A stretch of 46,859 nt of DNA from Gamarada debralockiae (GCA_002803225.1 NXFV01001458.1:1-46859); one strand, 5' to 3'; positions 30,542-42,373 are shown, numbered from the stretch's first letter. Made by a program: numbers and translations. The notes: generated by a model not told the origin, from the letters alone.

Positions 30542-32378
30542 ATGGCGGACTACCGTGAACCACAGTCGGCGTCTTTGGAGAAAAAGGAGCCAGTACAAGA
30601 GGATACCGCGGTTGGGACAGTGCACCGCCTGGGACACGACCTCATCAACGCATCGGGTCATCGTGATCAATTGGATCGGCAATATGGAATTTTGAGCATT
30701 TGTGGAATGGCCCTGACGGTGGACAATGCTTGGGTCGCAATTGGCACATCCTTGAATGTTGCGATTTGTGAGCTTTCTCCAGTTTCTGAGAGTTGCGAAG
30801 ACTAACGTTCGCAGATAATGGAGGCCCCCCTGGGGTTCTTTACGAGTTTCTGGTAGCATGTCTCTACTACTGCTTTATTGCAGCATCTCTTGCTGAGGTA
30901 AGTCTTGCAGCTCCAAGAGTCAAGTGCTGAAACACGAATTACTCACGAAGCTTCCGCAGTTAGTATCCTCTATGCCCTCGTCGGGAGGTGTCTACCATTG
31001 GGCTTCCTTGAGCCCAGGCCCAAGACATGGTCGCGTCCTCGGGTTTTTCGCAGGCTCACTGAACTTCTTTGGTTGGCTCTTCGACCTCGCATCGATTGTA
31101 TACATCATGTCTGAGCTTGTCATCCAAATGTACAGTCTTTACCACCCGAACTATGTCATACAAGCTTGGCACATATTCGTGACCCTTCTCCTAATTACTT
31201 GGATCTGCATCGCGGCCACGATATTCTTCAACAAATACCTACCTTACTTACAACAGTTTGGATTATTCGTTGTTCTCGTTGGTGGTCTGGCTACCATTAT
31301 CGTCATCGCGGCTATGCCGAAGAGCCACGCATCGAACTCATTTGTTTGGTCGGACTGGGCAAATAATACGGGATGGCCAGGTGGGTTTGCCTTCTTGGCT
31401 GGTGTTTTGAATGGCGCATTCACAATCGGAACTCCTGACGCTGTCACGCATATGGCTGAGGAAGTGCCGCATCCAAGGAAAGATCTTCCAAAGGCTATCG
31501 CGGCACAGATCATCCTTGGATCTGTTTGTATGTCAATCTCTCTATCATCCCTCCTGTTTTACTTCATGTTTTGCTAACTATTCTCTCCAACTGTAGGTGC
31601 TTTCGCCTTTGCCATAACTCTCTTTTATGGAGTCACCGACCTGGATGCAGTTCTGAACAGCAATGGCTCTTTCCCCCTGGCCGAAGTCTACGCGCAAGCC
31701 ACAGGAAGTACCGGAGCCACATTTGGTCTCTTGTTTATCATCTTCCTATCCTTGGCACCGTGCTTAATCGGTACCTTCCTCACAGTTGGACGTACATGGT
31801 GGACTCTTGCACGTGACAATGCTGTGCCTTTCTCTGGCTTCTTTTCCAGGGTGGATGAAAATCTTAGTTGTCCAATTCCTGCTACTGTCTTCACTGGAAT
31901 CATGACTACTGCTTTCGGTGCCATCACTCTTGGCAGCAAGGCAGCTTTCTCTGATCTCGTTGGATCCTTCGTGATTCTCACCACCGCGTCTTATGCGCTA
32001 GCAATTGGAGGGCATATGTTTTCAGGGCGCAAGAATCTGCCTATTGGTCCTTTCTGTAAGTTTGCCCCATAAAAGATACCTAATCTACAAGTTTCTTGAA
32101 AATACTGATACATTCGTTCGTAAACAGGGATGGGCAAGTGGGGATATACCATCAACGCCATCGCTTTCGTCTCTATCATTTTCTTCGACGTCATCTTCTG
32201 CTTTCCTTACGCCCTTCCCGTCGAAACTGGCACCATGAACTACAACAGCGTCATCCTTGCGGGAGTTGCAACGCTGACTGCCATTTGGTGGTTTGTGCAT
32301 GGTCTGCGAAATTATCCAGGGCCCAAGTTGGGTGGATTTGAGGAGACTGAAGAGGGAAGAAGATTGTCAACTGTGTAG
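30542..32378 (+). CDS. APC-superfamily amino acid/choline-type permease
   Basis: Five exons, 30542-30767, 30815-30897, 30960-31527, 31597-32055 and 32128-32378, give 528 residues. The introns of 47, 62, 69 and 72 nt keep frame. The start ATG 30542 has a good context (caccATGG); an in-frame ATG five codons upstream (30527) is possible. A hydrophilic N-terminus is followed by about 12 membrane spans. TM1 reads GILSICGMALTVDNAWVAIG, where bulky residues are usual before the unwound substrate site. The ASSMPSSGGVYHWASLSPGP stretch matches the conserved E-L-x-S-x-x-P-x-S-G-G-x-Y-x-W motif of the yeast Hnm1/Uga4 branch. TPDAVTHMAEEVPHPRKDLP is the cytoplasmic H-x-A-E-E motif of the same branch. Members import choline, GABA or polyamine-like amines with protons. 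The substrate cannot be fixed from sequence. No lesion seen. Confidence 0.88.
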
Positions 32379-32421
32379 AGCAAGTGTCACTCGAGTTTGT
32401 ACCATGACAGCAGCGTTACTA

Positions 32422-33181
32422 TTAGAGCCTTTGCGAAACTATAATTTCACCACCCTTATCTCGTTCCATACCAAAGCAAACCTGCAAGACTTGAAGAGAC
32501 AGCAAAGCCGGGTTATTGCATACAGCGATCCGTATATCACTGGGAACAATGTTCATATGCTGGTTGCAAATCACTGTCATTCCTACCATTTCCGACATTT
32601 CTGTGAGAGCATATACCATGTATTGACAAACTCTGCTGATGAAGTCGCTCTCATTAGCCAGAGCATTGTCTCCGCACTGTCGTACGAGAAAGCACTTGAT
32701 GCGAGCCTCATCGAAGCTAGGAATAATTCTTTCCTTTGATTTGATCAGATATGGATAAAGGAGCTTGTCAAAAGTTCCATGTTCGGCGCGCTTTGGACAA
32801 AGGGAAGTCGCAACAACCTGCATCGAGTCGGTAGAGGAAATCGGCTCGACAAAGCGCATCAGGTATGTCAGAGCCAAAGTCATTCAGAAGCGCAAAAATC
32901 GGCTCGTTCAAGGGCTCCGAGAAGGTCCTGACTTGGGTAATCTCACGCACTTCTGCATACTCCCTCAAAGCATCTCAATCCGATGCTTTAAGAAGATGAT
33001 CGCTCGATTCGAATGGGTCCAGGCATTCGGGCTCTCTTGGCCGTTCCATCCACGAAAGCAGATTCCGCAAGATATCAAGACCTTCAAATTGTTCACCGTC
33101 ATTTAAATTATGGGGAAGCAATTCTTCAGGACTTTCTCTCTTGCGTATGGAATGAGTGAGTCCACGAAAGCAGGTGCGCAT
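32422..33181 (-). pseudogene. Broken gene ending in an H2A-like histone fold (tentative)
   Basis: From ATG 33181 one minus-strand frame runs to a TGA near 32770 with a single internal TGA (near 32977). It contains GLDILRNLLSWMERPREPEC and FALLNDFGSDIPDALCRADF. An overlapping frame at 32422-32883 continues in a way that fits a histone fold. It reads KCFLVRQCGDNALANESDFI, then RVCQYMVYALTEMSEMVG and NIVPSDIRIAVCNNPALLSL. The pattern of Y-L/M-x-x-x-L-x-E-x-x-x-x-A/G, a gap, and I-x-P-x-D/H-I/L-x-x-A-x-x-N-D/N matches helices alpha-2 and alpha-3 of H2A. There is no basic N-terminal tail, no acidic-patch pattern and no docking domain. It is therefore not a canonical nucleosomal H2A. A frameshift would be needed to join the two parts, so this copy is probably dead or has an unseen intron. 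The fold call rests on pattern reading only. Confidence 0.38.
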
Positions 33182-33383
33182 AAAATACGTTCTTTCCGTG
33201 AAGAATAGAATCGACCTCGCGGCAGGGGGTTTTTTCGTCGAAACTAAACTATCTAAACAGATACTCTGCATGAGGAATATACAACTAAGCTCTAGTCTCT
33301 GGTTGAGTCATTTTTGCTGCTTCCTGATCTTTCTACTGTAGGACCTGCGCTTTCGCGACGTCACGATCTACTAGCCTAACACA

Positions 33384-33632
33384 ATGGACGATATGAACTC
33401 CTTCCGCCTCACCATCGCTGGCCTCCTCTATCCCGCGTTTGTTGTAGCATCTCGAGCTATACTGATTAATAACTAGCCTCCCCCCCCCCCCCCTTCTGCA
33501 GTTGTTTTAGCATTATTCACTGTGCTCCCATTGTACTACTCATACGGAGAACCTGAGATGCGGAGGATATGGCTCGTCTCTTTCTCAGGATTGACAGGGG
33601 AGTGGCATGCGAACCATCTGCGCAAAACCTGA
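33384..33632 (+). pseudogene. Possible small membrane-protein remnant split by a C14 run
   Basis: ATG 33384 opens a short frame (MDDMNSFRLTIAGLLYPAF). After a stretch with a run of fourteen C (33480-33493) and CTTCTGCAG, a second frame reads VVLALFTVLPLYYSYGEPEM and then RRIWLVSFSGLTGEWHANHL. The cag looks like an intron acceptor, but no donor gives a matching phase. I do not recognise the protein. It could be a remnant, or chance. Confidence 0.25.
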
Positions 33633-34221
33633 TTACCTATATCCACCAGTGCTCCAGGTTCCGTTGAGCCCAGAGACATATATTCGAGTTCGTGAATACG
33701 GACTGTGCTGGAAGATTCTGGTAGAGGGATGGGAAAGCCTTGGGTTGGACTGGGTGCGCCGTGCCAGATGTTATGGAGATTGCCGTAGCAGAGACATCCG
33801 GACTTTACGGTGAATTAGGAGTGCACTACCAGCTGTTCTCGCGAGCGTTATGGCAAATTAGAGGTCTCTTCTCTTTCCATGTTGAGTGCCGAGCTCGGAT
33901 TAGGATGAGAATCGGCGTCACAGTTTTGCAGCTTGAAGTCAAGTCTAATTATGAAAGCTGACAGAATAGCCTTTGAAGTCATGATGACCCGACGGCTTAA
34001 TTCAAGTGATAGTAGTGTCTGAGAAGCAACATCTGGTTACCACACGTGAAACTTAACGTGAAGGACCTATTGAATTCCACTGCTTTGGGTGTCTGGACGC
34101 GTTCTCGGTCTGACCGATGCGTCGGGCTCACTTCCTCCATCTTGTTTCTCCTCCACACAACTACCGGTTCGAATGCTCACTGGCTTGATTGCTGGCTCTG
34201 TTGCGTTTTTAGATCACTATT

Positions 34222-34824
34222 ATGCGCTGTTGGCTCATTGGGTGTAGAAGCGGGTGCAGGAATCAGTTCCATATTACGTTCTTTGCTTGCTCATGCATCG
34301 CTGACGAGCCCCTCAAGCCAAAATACCTTGTGGAGCGCCAAGAAGAGGATTGCAGTAATTCGCAGTGCGGCCAGGCTTGCGTCGTTCTTTGGCCAACACC
34401 TGATTGTGACAAGTCATGGCAGTTAAATGTGACAGCTTGGTTTACCTGGAAAACTGCCATCCTTGGAGATACAGCCGGAGTCATTAAGCCGTTCAACTCA
34501 ACCCAAGTGACACTATTCAACGCAAACCAAGAAGCGCAGATTCAGAGTCTCTTATATACAATCCCGGTAGAGAAGGCAGCAGACTGTCCCTCTATCCAGT
34601 TCACTTTCTACGAGGCAAGCAACCAGACTGCAGGGTGGACGTATATAACCCCAGGGCACAATTATACCTCATATATTGAGTTTGGCGGCTCGACAATAGT
34701 GAGTTACAGTGGGGTCACAGACTTGGCGGGCGTCTCAGAGGAGCTTTTGGAATTGGCCGATAATGACGGGAACTTTGGAACGAAGGGTAGCAAAAGTAAC
34801 GGCAATACTACGTCAACAAGTTAG
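34222..34824 (+). CDS. Hypothetical protein, possibly extracellular glycoprotein
   Basis: An open frame of 200 residues ends at TAG 34822-34824. From about residue 33 it has a coherent, protein-like sequence. It includes EEDCSNSQCGQACVVLWPTP with closely spaced cysteines, then NVTAWFTWKTAILGDTAGVI. Several N-glycosylation sequons follow (NVT, NST, NQT, NYT, NTT) and a Gly/Asn/Thr-rich tail. That pattern suits a secreted or surface protein, but I recognise no family. The true start is uncertain. The N-terminal 30 residues in this frame are moderately hydrophobic and not a classical signal peptide. An alternative is a first exon from ATG 34173 (MLTGLIAGSVAFLDHYY) joined through a weak GTGTAG donor near 34248. 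No function is proposed. Confidence 0.45.
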   Translation: MRCWLIGCRSGCRNQFHITFFACSCIADEPLKPKYLVERQEEDCSNSQCGQACVVLWPTPDCDKSWQLNVTAWFTWKTAILGDTAGVIKPFNSTQVTLFNANQEAQIQSLLYTIPVEKAADCPSIQFTFYEASNQTAGWTYITPGHNYTSYIEFGGSTIVSYSGVTDLAGVSEELLELADNDGNFGTKGSKSNGNTTSTS

Positions 34825-35185
34825 TAGATTAATGGAGATATTGCATCCCCAAGGGCTACGAGACACCCAGTGCTCAAAAGGAATGTGACAAGCTTGGAAG
34901 TGGACAGGACGCGGATGGAAAGCTATGATTTGACCGACTAGGACGGGAGTGTCGTCTCGGTTATAGTATCGTCCTACGATATAAGGTCGCATCGCAACGC
35001 GACCTTCGCTGTTTTTCATGATTGAGGCTTACGATCTCCTGTTCATCCATATATGTAATTGGCATTGGATTCTTTTATCCACGATTTTGTTAAGCTATCT
35101 ATAATATATCGGTATCAGTATCGGCATATACTCACAATTCATTATGCGCACGTTTAAAAGCCAAGTCCAAAAGCCGTCAAGGCGA
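34825..35185. other. Intergenic, nothing recognised
   Basis: About 360 bases between the hypothetical glycoprotein and the SET-domain remnant with no visible gene or repeat. Confidence 0.35.
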
Positions 35186-36604
35186 GAATTGTGGCCGTTC
35201 GTTTGTCAACGAGCGCGCTCTTGGGCAGCATCTCAATTCCAAAGCTCATGCTCTAGCGATCAATCACGACGAAGACACCCCCCTATTGTCCGTACTGAGC
35301 CTGCCGCTTTTGACACGCTACCATTTCGATCAGTATTACCAAGGGCGATGGATTTTGGTGACAAACCCCGTAAAGGGGGTTAAAGTTCCGAGAAAGGATA
35401 ATCCAAAGTCGAAGCTCTACATTTTAACGCCTCTTCCAGGTAAGGGCCAAGGACTTATCGTAGCGCGAGATATCTCCAAAGGCACGCGAATTCTTTCCGA
35501 AAAGCCGTTATTTTGGATACCAAGATTTAGGTTAGAATAGCTAGCCTTTAACAAAAGCGATCGAGAGAGAACATAATCGACTCTTAGAAGACGACTAAAG
35601 GGCTTTCCTTTCCTTTCCTTTCCTTTCCTTTCCATTCACGATAACACACTCGGCGATTCCTACTAGTAGGCTGGTATCGCCAAGACCAACGTCCTTCCAC
35701 TTGGAACTGATGCATCAGAAGGTGGAATGTTTCTTCAAGCGTCAAGGATCAATCATGTGTGTATTCCAAATTGCCAACACACATGGTATGCCAGCATAGG
35801 AGAAGAAACGATCCACGCCATACGACACATATCTAAGGGTGACGAAATAACAATTGGCTATGCAGACACAGGACCATTCGAAACCCGACGTTGTCACCTC
35901 AAGAAATCATTCGGTTTCGATTGTACATGCAAGCTCTGCAGCCTGCCAGAAATTGCACGAGCAATGAGTGATGATCGCCGGAGCGAGATTAAGCGACTTG
36001 ACGAGCTCATCGGCGATGGATCTCGTCTCTTGTTCGATCCAGACAGGTGCCTTGAGGATGTCCATACCCTGCTGACACAGCTGGAAGCCGAAAATATCAC
36101 CGATGCGCGATTACCTAGGGCGTGTTATGACGCGTTCCAAATCGCTATCGCACATGGAGACCAGACCAGAGCAAAAGTCTTTGCTCAGATGGCGTATGAG
36201 GGGAGATTGTGCTGTGAAGGGGAGGATAGTCCGAACACGCGGAAAATGAAGTCATTCATGGCAATCCGGCTGATCATATGAGCTTTGGCTTTTCGCAGAG
36301 CTGGGAGCAGTTGAAGAAAGAGGTACCGAAGAACGTTGATGTCCAGAAATTCAACCGATGGTTATGGCTACATGCGAATTCGACTGATGACAAGAGTGAC
36401 ACAAGCAGTAGTTTTGGCTCTTTGGACTCTGGATCCATTTGGAGCAAATTGATGTCGTCTTTTTGCCAAGTACGACCTGGCTCAATGAATCTGAATAACA
36501 CGGTGCACAGGGGGAGATTGTGTTGTGAAGGGGATGATAGCCCACTGACTACCCGTATAAAATCTCTGGTCGCAGGGTCAGCAAAGCATCGTTTGCTTGG
36601 GTAG
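35186..36604 (+). pseudogene. Broken SET-domain protein (lysine-methyltransferase-like)
   Basis: The N-terminal part reads LLSVLSLPLLTRYHFDQYYQ, then LPGKGQGLIVARDISKGTRI (start of the SET domain) and ends at TAG 35538-35540. The second part, from about 35680, has IAKTNVLPLGTDASEGGMFL and RINHVCIPNCQHTW, where the usual NHSC reads NHVC. GDEITIGY follows, then the post-SET cysteines FDCTCKLC. The stretch between is damaged. A TTTCC microsatellite of six units (35604-35633) sits in the reading frame, and two neighbouring TAG codons occur at 35664-35669. A further one-base frameshift near 36257-36262 moves the C-terminal HMSFGFSQSWEQLKKEVPKN into another frame. A 33-base stretch (GRLCCEG-coding) at 36200-36232 is repeated at 36510-36542. 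SET proteins of this kind methylate lysines; members with post-SET Cys often act on histones or ribosomal proteins. This copy is dead. Confidence 0.82.
35604..35633 (+). repeat. (TTTCC)6 microsatellite
   Basis: Six perfect copies of a five-base unit, 30 bases in all, in the middle of the SET-domain pseudogene. Its length is a multiple of three, so it does not itself shift the frame, but units can be gained or lost by slippage. Confidence 0.95.
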
Positions 36605-37050
36605 TCGAGTAGATAGAAGCTGTCTGAAAAGATGATTCCAAAGACTCTGGAAGGCGAGCAGTTTGAGGCTTGGCTCTGGAGACGAAACGGATAGAGCGCG
36701 TCATCTAGTTGTCACACATCAATTCTGACATGAAAATATCTGCTTTTGTTGGGGAAGGTGAGCAAGGCCGGCTGCTTAATCGGCAATATTAGGTTAGCTT
36801 AGGTGAGTTTGGGTGCGACCAAGGTGGAAAGCCAGGTGTCGAAGCATGGAGGAATGTCTTGATGAGTGATAAGCATTTCGCGATAGTAAAGCAATTCTTG
36901 ATTCTTAATCTGTATTTTCCCCATTCTTGTATACCATACATCCCACAAAATATTGAAAGAGCGACACTATATCCGCAGCAATGCAACGCCACATCTATCA
37001 TTGCCTCTATCATTGCACTCATCATGAATTTTATCCATCAGCATCAGCAT
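36605..37050. other. Intergenic, 3' of the oxygenase gene
   Basis: No gene or repeat recognised. It would hold the 3' untranslated region of the minus-strand oxygenase. Confidence 0.4.
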
Positions 37051-40000
37051 CTATTCCTCATCCCAAACAACCTTCATCGTAGTTGGGAATGGGAAGAAAG
37101 AAGTCTGATCAGGCGTCATATAAATCGTCATTCCCGCTGGACCAGGGATCTTCTTCAGCTCTCCCGGACTCTCTCCCCAACTCGTCGTAGCGCGTCTCAA
37201 GCCCTTCAATCCAAATACAGTCTTGAACATAGCAGTCATCGCAACCATAGAGGCATCCATGCCTGCGCATTGATGAGGTCCCCATCCGTAGTGGAGGTAT
37301 GAGTCGAGAGGGCGGTTGAGATTAACTTCGGTGGGGTTCGGGAAGGCGACGGGGTCTTGAGATGCGAGGATTATATCGACGAGGATGCGGCGGCCGACGG
37401 GAACGGTGACTTTATCGGATGCGGAGGGAGAGGGGGAGGAGGTGTCCACGATGGTTGCGGCTTCAGTGGAGTTGGAAGGGACGTAGTCGCGGTAGAGGCC
37501 AACTGTTGCGCGGAGACGAGCGCCTTCCATAAAACTGCTTCTTGTCAGCGGATGACTTGTATCAAAAGGAGAGACGGCTCACTATTTCAAGATTTTGTCA
37601 TCGGCCTCCTTGGTATTTTGCTGTGAAAGGGTATACAGCTCCTGTCGGTATTTGTCGAATTTAGTGCCTTCTTGGAGGTAGTAATCGAGAGCTTGGCTGA
37701 AGACCTGGGATTGATTGACCGTCATAGCTGGTACCGTTGGAAGCCTAGGGTACTTTAGTAATAGATCACAGTCGAGCTACAGGGAATGAAAACCTACAAA
37801 TGGCTCCAAACAACATCCTTCACCGACATCTTAGTGTCTAGCAATCTCTGAATCATATGCGTGCCATAATCCGTCAACGGGCTCGTCTTGTGTAACTTCG
37901 CAATCATATCTGCTATGAAACCCGTAGCGGAGATGGCTTCCGCATTCAGCAAGATCAACTCTCCCAGCTGCTGAGCAAGGATACGAGCAGCTTCTCTGAT
38001 CTGAAAGCTCTTCGCGATATCGGCATTGAAGAAGATGCAGATGAAGCAAATCGCGAGAACTTGGTACAGTTCTTGCTCGGTGTATATTCCATTGGGCGAC
38101 TCTTCGGTTTTGATAGGCAAGCTGAAGACCGATGCTGCGAATCTGGCATTGACCAGATTTGCGACATCGCGAACGATGTCGACTTGGCGAGACTTAGTGC
38201 CTGGGACCTTGTAGCTGTACATCTTGAGGAGCTTGGCTGTTGTCTGCTCGTAGAACTGTTTAACTTCTTGCTGCCATTGGTTGGGATATAGACCTTTCAT
38301 GACCAACTTTCGGGACATCTCGTTGGGAGGCTTGTCGCCAGCCAAGCAGTAGTCTACACCGTTCACTTTCTTCGGTTGACTAGTAAGGAATGTGATTGCC
38401 TCGCCCCATGTTACTTTCCAATCAGCCTTGTTATCGAGAATCTTCTTCGCGGCAGCATATGATTTAACAACTATGAGCTCAGGAACTCGAGCAGGTTTGT
38501 CCCATGAATATTTGTCTGCGCGGCCCAATGACTTCAGGATTGCGAGGTTCTCGGAAGGAATGACGAATGGGAAATGTGCATAAACCGAGTTGCCCTTGAA
38601 ATGGTTTGGGAATGCTCGAAGAAAGAGTTTGTAGAGGACGGCTCCATCATCCACCGTCGTATCGTACTGAACTTCGTTGAATCTGTGCGTCGTCAGTTAG
38701 CTCATCTTTCTCTCCTCAGAAGAGTTGAACTTACCCCCAGTTTGTCAAATTCTTAGGCGTGTAGTCAATTGTGAAGAAACGGTCTCCTCGTACTAGACCA
38801 ACAGCATCAGACAGAATGGCGTATGATGTTGTGAAGTTGACACAAAGACCAGAGCCAGGACTCATCGGAGGTTTCGCCTTCTCTGCCACAAGTCCAGGAT
38901 ATAACTCCACGCAATCCGGATTATCATACAAGTTCTTGAGCTTCTCTTGAACTTCCTTATCCGGATTGATGTCCTCAAATGTCGTGTGCTTGGTAAGTCC
39001 AGCGAACTCTCGGAACTCGTTCAACGAGGCGATGTTCCATGAACGAGCTTGGATAATGCCGAGAATCTCAACAGATCGCAGGATATTAGGGACTCTGTTT
39101 GCTCCGAATGACCCAGCAACATCTTCAACTGACGCAGTCAAAATCTCAACTAAGTCGTCGTCGTTAAAGGTACCGTCTGCTTGGCGCTTCAAGTTGGCAA
39201 ATTGTCGTTGAAGAGGATCCTCTGGAAGCTTTGCCTCGAACACACTAAGTGTCTTGAGGAGCTCCATCATGCCGACTTCCTCTGGCTTTCTTCCTGGGAA
39301 CAATCTTGCATACTCATCTTGAGTCCATTTCTCATCCTTCTGGGAAATTGCCGAATGCCATCGATAAACTGCATTCTGTCAGCGATGATCAATCACATAA
39401 TCTTGGGACTTACTCAAGTTGAACTCAGCAGAAACCTGATTGCCAGTTCCTTCGGCAGCAGGGGTATGGAGAAGAGTTTTTCCTTCCTCTGTTCGAGGAT
39501 CCAGATCCCATGTCGTTCCAGTTCGGTTCAAACTCAAGATTGTCCGGACATAGTCCTTCAGAATGCAATTGACGTACAGACTACATGTAATCAAACGACC
39601 GGTTTGAAACAAGTCATTGTCATACTTGTCCCATGCATCTTTCGTAGCATCATCCTTGGGCTTGTTGAAACGACCATTCTCATTAATTCTGCAAATCGTC
39701 AGATTCTTCATTTCGTTGGAAAGAGCCCAAAAACATACAAAGCGAGCTGGGTGACGACGTAGTTGTGGAATCGATTGAACATGATCACAAAGACGCCAAC
39801 TCCAGGAGGGAAACCCAGGATTCGCTTCTCTGAGAAGCAATCCGGCTTGAGTTTTCCGTCCTTGAACGTTCGGACAGTGTCTTGCTCCTTCTGGGTGCTT
39901 CCGTACAATGGGGCGAGATCAAGATAGCTGCTCGTCATCGAATTGTTGAAATCTTTGTGGTCCTGCTGCTGGTCAATAATGCTTCATGATTCATGGATTC

Positions 40001-40664
40001 CTGACAAACTCACTGTTCGGAAGATATCGTGGATGATGATTGTTGCCAAGTAAAACAACATGCTGGAGATCTTGTTGGGATGAGGTTCAAATTTGTCTCC
40101 TCGAGCCATCAAGCTATCGAAGATGGCACCGGGATCGGGAAGAGCGATGGTCTGCAACACTGACGGCTTCGCAGCCCTGGCGTATGGGGTGTTTGCCGCT
40201 CCAAGTTCCGGACTTCTGATATTGTTGTTCGAGCCATCGGCCTCACGATACTTGTACTTGGTACCCAAACTGGTCTGAGGAGGATGAGGGATGGCATTCC
40301 AGAGATTATTGATGAAGGCGCCAGTCAGCTGATTTGAGAGCTGAGAGGTCGTGTCCAGTCTGCTGAGAAGGCTGACGAGATTCTCGAGAAGGAATTTGTT
40401 GTCATCTTGGACACCTTTGACTTCGGAATTCAGCAATTGGAGAAGAGTTCCAACATCCTTGAATCCCATGTTGTGGAGTTGGGAGAGAAATCCAGACATC
40501 TTGGTGTTGTTATCATTGGCCGGGACATATGGGTACTGGGGAATTGGGCCAAGAGATTTGCTGACGAGTTGTTTGACTGATTCCAAGGAGGATTCGATGT
40601 CTTTGCGCCAAGAATTTGGTTCGGTGCTCGAGGTGTCGACAGCACCAGCTGTATTGGAGGCCAT
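37051..40664 (-). CDS. ppo: Linoleate dioxygenase/diol synthase (psi-factor-producing oxygenase)
   Basis: Seven exons (40014-40664, 39739-39962, 39414-39688, 38735-39368, 37798-38682, 37583-37744, 37051-37534) give 1104 residues with all introns in frame. The N-terminal half is a heme peroxidase-like dioxygenase. The distal His is H212 in IIIHDIFRT, SSYLDLAPLYG is the calcium-loop region, and Tyr385 and the proximal His388 lie in YRWHSAIS. The C-terminal half is a cytochrome P450. It has an NQSQ motif in the I-helix region (VNQSQVFSQALDYYL; family A-N-Q-x-Q), E947-R950 as the ExxR motif, and the heme-thiolate C1033 in GWGPHQCAG. PpoC-type 10R-dioxygenases lack this cysteine; its presence suggests a complete dioxygenase plus hydroperoxide isomerase (5,8- or 7,8-diol synthase). 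The enzyme oxygenates linoleic acid at C8 and converts the hydroperoxide to a diol. These oxylipins regulate sporulation and host contact. Which diol is made is inferred only. Confidence 0.92.
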
Positions 40665-42373
40665 ACCGGGTGGCTGATATGGTGTGTTTGATGAAGGGTG
40701 TTTGTGGATTTGGGAGACTGAGGAGCGCGAGAATTCGCTGAAATGTCCCGCAAAAAGGTGAACACAACCTCTAATTCAGCGATTGTCTCGAGCCCGCTGG
40801 AATGAATCACAATATTGCTGCTGCCTGAATGTGAGAAATTACTTGCAGGCGAGTCAAAGTTATGACGAGGCTGAAACAATCTGATCTGATGAGGGAAGAG
40901 CAAAAAAGTTCGCGGCGAAGGAACCGATTTCACGAACCTTGAGATGCCCTGATCACGCGACCGCGAGAGATAAACTTGTGCACGGCGGGACGGGACGTTT
41001 CCTTTAAGTACATATTCACTGGAACCACTTGGCCCTCAAGTCTCACTCCACGGTGTACCTAAAGGAAGAAGGCGCGATGGGCAGAGGCTGGGTTTCATCC
41101 GGTGTATCTCGTGCTGGTGCGACAAGGGGTTCTCTTAAGCCCCACCTGACGCACCCAATTGACACACAGTTAAAAAAAACTACGAGCTCTGTATGGCCCA
41201 ATAATATGTCTAGAATTAACCATCTTTAGTGGATAAATACCCGTATTTGACAAGTGTGTGGAGCAATTATTCTCCATGTCGCGGAAAGGCGTCGCGACGG
41301 CGTTCTGGGCGTGCCTGAAAAAGCAGAAAAAGTTCCAACTCGCTGCAGGGTTTAGCGGCCCGAGTGAGCTCCCCCCACGGAAGGCTGATGTGAGTGTGGA
41401 GATGTGAACGTGGAGATTGGTCGCTGAGGTGAGACCGCAAAAGAAATTTAGCTTTTAACTCTTTATTTATGCTTCATTGAGCATAAATAAGACCAGGTGT
41501 TACAGTCACGAACCAAGTTGGAATGAGATTCATGAGATTGGAAGTGGTGTAATCTATCAGCCCGCTTTCGGCACCTCCGTAGCGATCTTCGGGGTGGGTT
41601 ACAGTACGACCAGACAACAAGCAGCCATGGGCGCCCAACCCACCAAAAACACAGCTCGACCTGATACCGGTTAAGAGAACTCCCAAGCGGATCACCAGCT
41701 TCCTAGCGGCAGAATGACGGAATTTCTGCTTCCCACGTGATGCCGCAGGCAAACCCACCAGGGCAAACGCCAGAATTACTGTTTGACCCCCAGAAACTTT
41801 CAATTCCTTATGAGTTTTTAAATCACTTAGCCTTCTTTGAAGGTAAAGTTTGAATAAAATTCTGTAGGCAAGTCCTCAGAACCGCTTCCGATAGCCATAG
41901 ATAGCTCAACAGCTCTCATAAAATCTCGATTTACAACGCTCTACCTGAAAGCTAACTCACAACCAGTGTGTTCATACTCCGCCAGGACGTCTCATTTCCA
42001 CAAAGACACCTTCGTCACAGAGCTCAAGAAGCTCAAATCTCTACCATGCGTCCAACACGGCCGCCTAATCGCCGGAGGCCCATCCATCACCGACCCGACT
42101 GAGCGCAGCAAGGCTTTCGAGTGTGCATGCTCAACTATCACAAGACCGTGCAGCGCAAGTAGTGTACCAAGCGAGCAAAGGCATCACAAGTGCTTTGGGC
42201 TCTATTATAATTATGGTTTTTTTTATATTTTATATATATATTTTAATGTTCTAGGGGGGAGGAATCGGAACTGATGCTTTTCTCTTTCAGTGTTACGAGC
42301 ACGCCCTATAAGACCTGTTCCAGTTTGATTTCGGGGTGCATGTTGAGGATGAGGAAGAGCTTACAGTTTATCC
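40665..42373. other. Intergenic upstream of the oxygenase; no firm gene
   Basis: Contains the oxygenase promoter. A minus-strand frame at 41474-41803 and a plus-strand frame at 41966-42274 have no recognised domain. A short stretch near 42300-42375 reads FQFDFGVHVEDEEELTVYP, possibly a gene fragment I cannot name. A hairpin at 41463-41490 is listed separately. Confidence 0.4.
41463..41490. repeat. Perfect 10-bp hairpin
   Basis: ttatttatgc (41463-41472), eight-base loop, gcataaataa (41481-41490). It could be a 3'-end processing or terminator-like signal, but no gene ends next to it. Function unknown. Confidence 0.8.
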
